Assembly: GCF_014698505.1 (NCBI RefSeq)
Contig: NZ_JACJTD010000049.1
Location: forward strand, 1 to 49,179
Direction: 5' to 3'
DNA from: Nostoc foliaceum FACHB-393
GTDB taxonomy: Bacteria; Cyanobacteriota; Cyanobacteriia; Cyanobacteriales; Nostocaceae
DNA: 49,179 bases
The notes under the pieces were generated by a model that worked only from the letters and a program-made list of their open reading frames with translations, searched no databases and was not told the origin of the DNA. Of this stretch, positions 43,598-49,179 are shown one piece after another. The translations under genes and the position numbers were made by a program. Position 1 is the stretch's first letter. The number at the start of each line of letters is the position of its first letter.

Positions 43598-44017
43598 ATG
43601 GCACCTTTACCCGACTACCGCCCTAAACAACTATCTGTAGGCCCGTTGGAAGCGGAAATTTTAAATATCATCTGGGAACTTGGTTCAGCCACAGTAAAAG
43701 ATGTGCATGATCGCATTCTCGCTGATCCCAACCGCGAATTAGCGTATACTTCTGTCACCACTGTTTTACGTCGCCTCACTGATAAAGGTTGGCTAGCCTG
43801 CGACAAGAAAGAGCGGGCATTCTATTGGCGGCCAATGCTGAGTAAGCAGCAATCAGATGTCATCAAAGCTCACGAGCAATTACAGCGATTTCTAGCGGTG
43901 GGTAACCCCGATGTTGTTGCTGCCTTTGCCGATAGCCTAGATGAAGCAGCCAGTGAGCAAATAGCTGCGATCGCCAAACGTATTCAATCTGCACGCCAAG
44001 CCAGGGAGGAACAATGA
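43598..44017 (+). CDS. BlaI/MecI/CopY family transcriptional repressor
   Basis: This 139-residue winged-helix protein is similar to BlaI. The DNA-binding part is GPLEAEILNIIWELGSATVK (about 12-31) followed by AYTSVTTVLRRLTDKGWL (about 49-66). In classical systems cleavage by a BlaR1-type peptidase relieves repression. The next gene is an M56 peptidase overlapping by four bases, so the two are translationally coupled and likely work together. The target genes are not visible apart from its own operon. Confidence 0.92.
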   Translation: MAPLPDYRPKQLSVGPLEAEILNIIWELGSATVKDVHDRILADPNRELAYTSVTTVLRRLTDKGWLACDKKERAFYWRPMLSKQQSDVIKAHEQLQRFLAVGNPDVVAAFADSLDEAASEQIAAIAKRIQSARQAREEQ

Positions 44018-44856
44018 TGCATCTGATAATGATTTTGAATGCTTTGGCAGTTGCCTGGTGGTTAAGATCCGCCTGGAATCAACCCCAAGGCAATTGGAAT
44101 CTGCGGTGGCAGCGATCGCTATTTTTGTTTCTCTTTCCGCCCTTGCTAATTTTCATGACAGCGATCGCTGTCCTATTCATGGGGCCTCAAGGACAAATGG
44201 GCGGAATGTATACAGGCTCAATTAGCTATTTACTAGCATTAATTTATTTGGCATTTTTTGCCATTTCATGCATTAAACTTGCTTTCCAGGGTTGGCAGTC
44301 TGTAGAATCTGCCCGTAACTGCCCTTTAGTGAATGTTGGCGATAGACGAGCCAGACTGCTGCAAACGGGCGCGTTGTTTGCAGGTCAAATCGGTTTTTGG
44401 CAACCAGAATTAGTGGTAAGCCAAGGATTAGTGCAAACTCTCTCACCGGCTCATTTAGAAAGCGTCTTAGCCCATGAGCAAGGGCATCACTATTATAGGG
44501 ATACGTTCTGGTTTTTCTGGCTGGGTTGGGTGCGTTCTTGCACTGCATGGTTGCCGAATACAGAGACTTTGTGGGAAGAACTTTTAGCTTTGCGCGAACT
44601 TCGTGCCGACGGTTATGCAGCATTACAGGTAGATCCTCTGGTGTTAGCGGAATCACTTTTATTAGTAGTTAGTAGCGGCCCCGTCTTATCGGAAATTTGC
44701 TGTGCTGCATTAGGTTCCTCTGGTGCAGATCGCTTAGAACAAAGAGTAGAAGCTTTATTAGCACCTCCAGAACCAACCCCAGAAGCTCAATTGCAATCCT
44801 GGCATGGCTTTCTGTTGGCGTTCCTGCCTTTAGTAACTGTGATGTTTCATAGTTAA
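44014..44856 (+). CDS. M56 family membrane metallopeptidase (BlaR1-like, no sensor domain)
   Basis: This 280-residue protein has about four hydrophobic segments. The zinc motif is HEQGH (about 151-155, in VLAHEQGHHYY). The third ligand is likely the glutamate in ALRELRADGYA (about 192-202). It lacks the large extracellular penicillin-binding sensor of BlaR1, so the inducing signal is unknown. It presumably cleaves the BlaI-type repressor encoded just before it. The reading frame overlaps that gene (ATGATG across the stop). Confidence 0.9.
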   Translation: MMHLIMILNALAVAWWLRSAWNQPQGNWNLRWQRSLFLFLFPPLLIFMTAIAVLFMGPQGQMGGMYTGSISYLLALIYLAFFAISCIKLAFQGWQSVESARNCPLVNVGDRRARLLQTGALFAGQIGFWQPELVVSQGLVQTLSPAHLESVLAHEQGHHYYRDTFWFFWLGWVRSCTAWLPNTETLWEELLALRELRADGYAALQVDPLVLAESLLLVVSSGPVLSEICCAALGSSGADRLEQRVEALLAPPEPTPEAQLQSWHGFLLAFLPLVTVMFHS

Positions 44857-44934
44857 GTTGAATTGAAAAAGCGATATTAATAACAAATGTAGAGATGTAG
44901 CAGTGCTATGTCTCTACTTAATTTTTGTAAGTCG

Positions 44935-45108
44935 ATGCATTAAAGGTGCAGGTCAATGCATTAAAGATGCAGGCCAATGCATTAAAGGTACAAATCAATG
45001 CATCAAAGGTACAGGTCAATGCATCAAAGGTACAGGTCAATGCATCAAAGGTACAGGTCAATGCATCAAAGGTACAGGTCAATGCATCAAAGGTACAGGT
45101 CAATGCAC
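44935..45108. repeat. 21-bp minisatellite, eight copies
   Basis: The unit ATGCATCAAAGGTACAGGTC plus A repeats eight times, with a partial ninth copy. The first three copies are more diverged (ATTAAAGGTGCAGG, GATGCAGGCC, ACAAATCA) and the last five are nearly identical. Each unit contains the palindrome ATGCAT. Confidence 0.92.
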
Positions 45109-45123
45109 TAGTGTAGTGCTGGC

Positions 45124-45234
45124 TTACTCTTCTTCTAGCAACTGTTCTATATATTTTTGTACTAAAGGCACTTGAAAAGCATTGCCTTCTGGAGTCAAAA
45201 TCTCTTTTCGCGTTAGTTTGCGAATAACACCTTT
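45124..45234 (-). pseudogene. possible C-terminal remnant of an unknown protein
   Basis: The minus-strand frame ending at 45124 reads KGVIRKLTRKEILTPEGNAF then QVPLVQKYIEQLLEEE, a convincing protein-like C-terminus. The preceding residues in the same frame look non-coding. It resembles the tail of larger regulatory or ATPase proteins, but I cannot name the family. Confidence 0.35.
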
Positions 45235-45519
45235 GTCTTGCTGTGTGGAAGTCTCTCCGTGGATTATCCAGCACAGGAGAGAGCGATCGCAAATTGTCAT
45301 AAAAAAGAATAGCACTAGCCCCATAATCTCTTTGCAGATCGCAAAGACACGATAAATCACCGTCTTTACGATATCCCGATTTGTAGAGACGGCGATTCAT
45401 CGCGTCTCTTGCCTTAAACGTGGCATCTAATAAAAATATTTATTTGGCAAATGGGCCAATGTTTACTCCTACAAGTGCAAAACATACCCTTGACGCGATC
45501 GCCAATTTCCTAAACTAGA

Positions 45520-46695
45520 TTAACAGCACAATCCCTTTAATACCTTTGCCAAATACTCATACTGGTCTAAAGTATTGTAAATCTGCGCCGAAATCCTTAC
45601 CAACAGCCGAGGTTTTTCCTGCCACGGCATCACCTGCACTTGAATACCAAACTTATCAAACAACTCATCATGTATAGACATGAAATCGCGGTTTTCCAAA
45701 GTCGCAGGCATTGGCACAACCGCCATTGAACCAATCATTTCTTCAGGACAAGGCGGCTGCACTTCCAGCGCTTCACAAAGTAGCCGTCTTCCCTGTAACA
45801 CTAGCTGATGATTTTGCTGTCTCAATTCTGTCCACCCACCAGGTAGCAAGGAACCCATAAAAGCGATCGCTTCTGGTACACACATATAAGCTGTAGGATC
45901 GTCTGTACCTGTCCAGTCAAATTCCAACTGAAAGCGGGTTTTATCAGTGCGTGGCGAGTTTGTTCCGTGGCTAATTGTCAGAGGACGAATTTCTGACTGT
46001 TTATCTCGTCGCACATACAAAAATGCTGCTCCTTTTGGGGCACACAGCCATTTATGACAATTCCCAGTGTAATAAGTTGCGCCAATCTCTCGCAAATCGA
46101 GAGAAATCATTCCAGGCGCATGTGCCCCATCTACCAATATATCTACACCCCGTTGTTGCAACTCCTTCGCCAACTCTTGAATCGGGAAGATTAAACCTGT
46201 CTGGCTGGTAACATGATCCAAAAGTGCTAATCGTGTTTTTGCCGAAACTCGCTCAATTACTGCTGCGATTACTTGCTGTGGCGAGTCAATGGGGAAAGGA
46301 ATTTTTGCCACTACCACTCGCGCACCAGTGCGACTGGCAATAAAATCAAGTGCATTGCGGCAAGCATTGTATTCGTGGTTAGTTGTAAGTATTTCGTCCT
46401 CTGGTGAAAACGTCAGCGACCTTAATACCGAATTAACACCAGTCGTCGCATTGGGGACAAATACCAAATCCTGCACATCAGCACTCACAAACGCCGCCAA
46501 CTTACTTCTGGCATCGTCTAGCAGAGGTTCCCACTCTCTACCAAAAAAGCGTAGGGGTTCCTGTTCGAGGTGCGATCGCAATCTTTGTTGAAACTCCAGC
46601 ACTTGTTTAGGACAAGCACCAAAAGACCCATGATTCAGAAACGTCACAGCCGAGTCAAGCGGCCATAAGTCTGTAATGGATAATCTAGAATCCAA
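45520..46695 (-). CDS. class V aminotransferase (isopenicillin-N epimerase-like)
   Basis: This is a 391-residue PLP enzyme of fold type I. FLNHGSFGACPKQVL (about 19-33) is the typical N-terminal stretch. FVPNATTGVNSVLRSL (about 78-93) holds the phosphate-binding residues, and VDGAHAPG (about 187-194) holds the PLP-ring aspartate. The Schiff-base lysine is in TGNCHKWLCAPKG (about 210-222). Relatives are labelled isopenicillin-N epimerase or cysteine desulfurase-like; the substrate is not determined. It is transcribed toward the minisatellite, downstream of tRNA-Asn. Confidence 0.92.
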   Translation of the reverse strand: MDSRLSITDLWPLDSAVTFLNHGSFGACPKQVLEFQQRLRSHLEQEPLRFFGREWEPLLDDARSKLAAFVSADVQDLVFVPNATTGVNSVLRSLTFSPEDEILTTNHEYNACRNALDFIASRTGARVVVAKIPFPIDSPQQVIAAVIERVSAKTRLALLDHVTSQTGLIFPIQELAKELQQRGVDILVDGAHAPGMISLDLREIGATYYTGNCHKWLCAPKGAAFLYVRRDKQSEIRPLTISHGTNSPRTDKTRFQLEFDWTGTDDPTAYMCVPEAIAFMGSLLPGGWTELRQQNHQLVLQGRRLLCEALEVQPPCPEEMIGSMAVVPMPATLENRDFMSIHDELFDKFGIQVQVMPWQEKPRLLVRISAQIYNTLDQYEYLAKVLKGLCC

Positions 46696-46719
46696 AATTT
46701 AAAATCCAAAATTGATAAA

Positions 46720-46791
<72 letters not shown>

Positions 46792-46935
46792 CCACTCACG
46801 ATTTATAATAGTAGGGCTAAAAATAAGATTTGGCAAGTACTTTCGCCAATATTTTTTTTAGAAACTTAATTTAGAGAATTTTTGCAGCCAAAATCGATTC
46901 AGGAACTTAAGCAGAGACTCTGAGATACTAAATAT

Positions 46936-47484
46936 CTACAATTCCATTCGTAATTCAGCCAGACGCTGCCGCGCCTTAGCATCAATGGCATTAGCTAAAA
47001 ACCGACTCTTAGATTGTTTGCGCGTATGATACTTTTGTCGCATCCGGCAGACAGTTGCTTCTACTTCCCCACAGAGTTGTTGTGCCGATAACCATTCAGC
47101 CCCATACCCTTGTATCATCAACTGCTGTGCCCGATCTGATGTAGCAACAATCACACGAGAAATCAAAGATTGGGCTATTTGGTGGCGAAAAGAAGCGCAG
47201 GATTTTTCGATATAAGTATCTGCTGTTTGCCCAAAATCAGTGTAATAAACAGATAAAAGCTCAGTAACAATTTCTTTATTACTAGAGGTGTTCTGATATT
47301 GGGCATCAAAAACTATCTGAGTTGTGTAACCTTGAAACGCACTATAACCAGTCATCGCTTCCACAAGTTCACCCCGTGCGGCCTCTAGTCCAACGCTATC
47401 ACGCGTTTTTTTAAGGCAAGGCCAAGCGCCTATTATATTGTAGCCGTCCACTAACAAAACGGCTTGGAGTAAGGAACGGGGCAT
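46936..47484 (-). CDS. NYN domain protein (YacP-like)
   Basis: This 182-residue protein has a PIN-like NYN ribonuclease fold. The N-terminal VLLVDGYNIIGAW (about 9-21) carries the first catalytic aspartate, IVFDAQYQ (about 57-64) the next, and VIVATSDRAQQ (about 111-121) the third. The family includes Bacillus YacP/Rae1, which cleaves mRNA at the ribosome. The C-terminal part is basic and could bind RNA. It is separated from tRNA-Asn by about 145 bases. Confidence 0.88.
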   Translation of the reverse strand: MPRSLLQAVLLVDGYNIIGAWPCLKKTRDSVGLEAARGELVEAMTGYSAFQGYTTQIVFDAQYQNTSSNKEIVTELLSVYYTDFGQTADTYIEKSCASFRHQIAQSLISRVIVATSDRAQQLMIQGYGAEWLSAQQLCGEVEATVCRMRQKYHTRKQSKSRFLANAIDAKARQRLAELRMEL

Positions 47485-47630
47485 GGTTTTTAATCACAAT
47501 TTTCTAGAGTTAACAAAATTCATTCATAAGTTTTATAATAATTGATGCATTGTATGTAACACTATGCTACACAGAATAAAAAATACGGCATCCTCACAAA
47601 ACTAAACCCTAAGACAGACGCGCCAACTTA

Positions 47631-47659
47631 AAACGCGCCTTTGTTTAAAAGGCGCGTTT
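47631..47659. terminator. bidirectional hairpin
   Basis: AAACGCGCCTT and AAGGCGCGTTT form an 11-bp stem with a seven-base loop. On the plus strand a T-rich run follows (TTCTTTTTT). It separates the YacP-like gene start from the end of the ABC ATPase gene on the minus strand; for the latter it would lie about 75 bases past the stop. Confidence 0.6.
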
Positions 47660-47734
47660 CAGTTCTTTTTTAGTAGTGTTTAGGAATGCTGAGTGCTAAG
47701 TGCAATTAATTTTACTTATTTACTCAGCACTTAA

Positions 47735-48412
47735 TTAGGAGGCTTCGCTATGTACCTCCATCAGACGTTGCTTGAGGCGTTGGGCTTCACCCCTATCTAC
47801 CAGAGAGCCTTTTTCTAGCAAGAAAGCACCGTCACAGTAATTTAACTCGTCTAATCGGTGTGTTACCCACAAGGCTGTAATACCTCGACTTTTGACAAGG
47901 CGGCGGACACCAGCAACTAAATCCAACTGGCTATCTGGGTCTAGCAAGGCAGTGGGTTCATCTAATAATAAAACTTCACAGCGGCGAGCGATCGCACCTG
48001 CGATCGCGACTCGCTGTTTCTGTCCCCCAGAGAGTGCATAGATAGGCCGTCGTAGGAGTGTCAGCAAATTCACCGCTCCTAGTGCCTCCTCAACTCTTGC
48101 TCTCGTGGCAGCAGGTGGCAACTTTTCTTCTACCAATCCAAAAGCCACATCAGCACCAACCGTTGGCATCACCAGTTGATGATCCGGATTTTGGAATACA
48201 AAGCCAACGGGGTGCAAAACCCGAATTTCGCCCGATTCAGGAGCTAATAACCCCGCCAACAGTCTAAGTAATGTTGATTTTCCACTGCCATTAGTACCCA
48301 AGAGCATCCAAAATTCACCCTTGGGTACTTCTAAAGAGCAAGATTTGATAACTTTCTCTCCATTCGGCCAACTGAAATTTAAATCCTTGACCTCAATGCC
48401 CACTTGAGCCAT
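47735..48412 (-). CDS. energy-coupling-factor type ABC transporter ATP-binding protein
   Basis: This 225-residue ATPase has Walker A GTNGSGKST (about 39-47), the Q-loop FVFQNPDHQLVMPTVGADV (about 72-90, typical of CbiO/EcfA), signature LSGGQKQRVA (about 123-132), Walker B VLLLDEPTALLD and the H-loop WVTHRLDE. It is a lone EcfA-like subunit with no adjacent EcfT or substrate-binding gene, so the transported ion or vitamin is unknown. The next gene upstream is 13 bases away and likely co-transcribed. Confidence 0.9.
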   Translation of the reverse strand: MAQVGIEVKDLNFSWPNGEKVIKSCSLEVPKGEFWMLLGTNGSGKSTLLRLLAGLLAPESGEIRVLHPVGFVFQNPDHQLVMPTVGADVAFGLVEEKLPPAATRARVEEALGAVNLLTLLRRPIYALSGGQKQRVAIAGAIARRCEVLLLDEPTALLDPDSQLDLVAGVRRLVKSRGITALWVTHRLDELNYCDGAFLLEKGSLVDRGEAQRLKQRLMEVHSEAS

Positions 48413-48425
48413 TTGTCAACCTTGG

Positions 48426-48698
48426 TTACTCAGCAGCTACAGCAAAAAAGCCAGGTGGTCTGCCACCGCCTGGGGTTGTACCATCTTTCTGAACAATCTG
48501 CACCCCAGAAATTTCACTAGCGCGGACAGCAATTTTTTTCTCTGTCTTGCCCTCGCACTTGAGTTCTACAATGTCAGGGTTCCCAGAGCGGATTGCTGCC
48601 AAAATCAGCTGATAGACAGCCTCAGCATCCTCTGCTGACTTACGTTGTACTGAGATAGGGAAAGCAGTGTTTCTGATGCTTAAATCGATGGTAAACAT
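48426..48698 (-). CDS. UPF0367-like small conserved protein
   Basis: This 90-residue protein is highly typical of cyanobacteria (start MFTIDLSIRNTAFPISVQRK; tail GGGRPPGFFAVAAE). It has an alpha/beta composition without a signal or membrane segment. Function is unknown. Its stop lies 13 bases before the ECF-type ATPase start, so they form a likely two-gene unit. It is divergent from psbD. Confidence 0.85.
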   Translation of the reverse strand: MFTIDLSIRNTAFPISVQRKSAEDAEAVYQLILAAIRSGNPDIVELKCEGKTEKKIAVRASEISGVQIVQKDGTTPGGGRPPGFFAVAAE

Positions 48699-49052
48699 TT
48701 AGCAATAATCAAATTTAACTGTAGGACTCATTTTAGCGTCAGCTGACTGATTCTAGGGAAATGGGTATGAGGCATTGGGCATGGGGAAGAGGCAGAGGGG
48801 CAAGGGGAAGGGTGCAGAGGAGAGGAATTTTCCCCCTGCTCCCCAATCCCCACCTCATCTGGAGCAAAAATTAATTTTTATTACAAAACCCCTAGAAAAA
48901 TTAGCGATTTACACCTAATATGATTAAAGGTGTGTAAAAAATTGTAAACTTGGTTAACAACCCGGTTAACTTTCTGCTTATGGAAGGCTTTTATATCGCC
49001 ATCTATAATACAGATACAACCTGTACTTATAAACATTTGGAGATTTGCTCTA
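48699..49052. other. divergent spacer upstream of psbD
   Basis: This spacer contains a G-rich tract with heptamer-like units at about 48763-48825 (GGCATTGGGCATGGGG) and a C-rich counterpart to about 48855, so the RNA could fold back. Between 48952 and 48970 the heptamer GGTTAAC occurs twice, 12 bases apart. The last 50 bases hold the proposed psbD promoter and leader. Confidence 0.5.
48981..49016 (+). promoter_or_regulatory. candidate psbD promoter
   Basis: TATAAT at 49004-49009 matches the -10 consensus, about 44 bases before the psbD ATG. The region 17 bases upstream (TGGAAG) is a poor -35 box, which would imply an activator or an alternative sigma factor. GGAG at about 49038-49042 is the likely ribosome site for psbD. 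Confidence 0.4.
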
Positions 49053-49179
49053 ATGACCATCGCAGTTGGACGCGCCCCCAGTAGAGGGTGGTTTGACGTT
49101 CTAGACGACTGGCTCAAGCGCGATCGCTTCGTATTCGTAGGTTGGTCAGGGATACTATTGTTCCCCTGCGCCTTCCTAG
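49053..49179 (+). CDS. psbD: photosystem II D2 protein PsbD (5' end only)
   Basis: The first 42 codons match the D2 reaction-centre protein: MTIAVGRAPSRGWFDVLDDW, then KRDRFVFVGWSGILLFPCAF. D2 binds, with D1, the pigments and cofactors of the photosystem II core in the thylakoid. The gene runs off the right edge, so its length and a psbC overlap cannot be checked here. Confidence 0.97.
   Translation, partial: MTIAVGRAPSRGWFDVLDDWLKRDRFVFVGWSGILLFPCAFL

Larger units (their letters stand above)
44857..45519. other. repeat region between the M56 peptidase and the aminotransferase
   Basis: The 21-bp minisatellite occupies 44935-45108. Minus-strand bases 45124-45234 could be the end of a lost gene. 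The rest holds short frames only. Long frames on both strands across the minisatellite reflect its 21-bp period, not coding. Confidence 0.5.

Noticed and set aside
44918..45400. 160-codon minus-strand frame and 90-codon plus-strand frame across the minisatellite
   Set aside because: Both are kept open by the 21-bp period of the repeat; the peptides are simple repeats with no protein-like context.
46936..47484. YacP-like gene considered as a toxin of a toxin-antitoxin pair next to a tRNA
   Set aside because: No small antitoxin gene is adjacent, and the NYN/YacP family is a widespread housekeeping-type protein.

Overview
The window reads as the chromosome of a filamentous, Nostoc/Anabaena-type cyanobacterium. 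The evidence is: dense GCGATCGC (HIP1-like) octamers; heptanucleotide tandem repeats (TAATGAC-, TTGGGCA- and GTTAGGA-type) and small palindromic repeats between genes; and photosynthesis-biogenesis genes (psbD start, chlG, petP, btpA, a PucC-type transporter, a VKOR-thioredoxin fusion, a Get3d-type ATPase). No genus-level marker such as rRNA is present, so the assignment rests on these features.

Layout. Bases 1-11,400 are mostly conserved core genes: a CHASE2-PAS-GGDEF diguanylate cyclase, VKOR-thioredoxin, btpA, the rimO-crhR pair, a Uma2 protein and an aldo/keto reductase. Bases 11,600-17,000 form an accessory island. It holds small unknown genes, a putative HNH-nuclease/membrane protein next to a membrane-anchored ParM-like actin ATPase, a Rpn-type nuclease gene split by a stop codon, TPR-gene remnants, and a stray copy of the first codons of the downstream PucC-type gene. 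Bases 17,041-24,538 return to core functions: PucC-like transporter, inositol-monophosphatase-like enzyme, zinc alcohol dehydrogenase family, chlG, get3d and petP.

Bases 25,274-42,337 are one long plus-strand surface-glycan locus. It starts with an ABC-2 permease and ATPase (Wzm/Wzt type). Next is a 1027-residue methyltransferase/coiled-coil/glycosyltransferase, then a WsaF-like glycosyltransferase, a GT-C-like membrane protein, a GtrA-GT2 fusion, two nucleotide-sugar epimerases and three more glycosyltransferases. It ends with rmlA(long), rmlC and rmlD for dTDP-rhamnose; rmlB is not present. Genes at the start of the locus overlap or abut, which indicates an operon. Two adjacent MITE-like elements sit between the glycosyltransferases near 38.1-38.4 kb.

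Bases 42,500-49,179 carry comB, a BlaI-type repressor overlapping an M56 peptidase, a 21-bp minisatellite, a class V aminotransferase, tRNA-Asn(GTT), a NYN/YacP-type protein, an ECF-type ABC ATPase, a small UPF0367-like protein, and the first 42 codons of psbD running off the right edge.

The two most interesting items are (i) the HNH/membrane protein plus membrane-tethered actin-like ATPase module at 12.9-15.5 kb, which I cannot match to a described system, and (ii) the glycan-export gene whose methyltransferase and glycosyltransferase domains are separated by ten near-identical 14-residue (two-heptad) repeats. The second resembles the WbdD chain-length ruler in principle, but here the ruler is encoded by a minisatellite.
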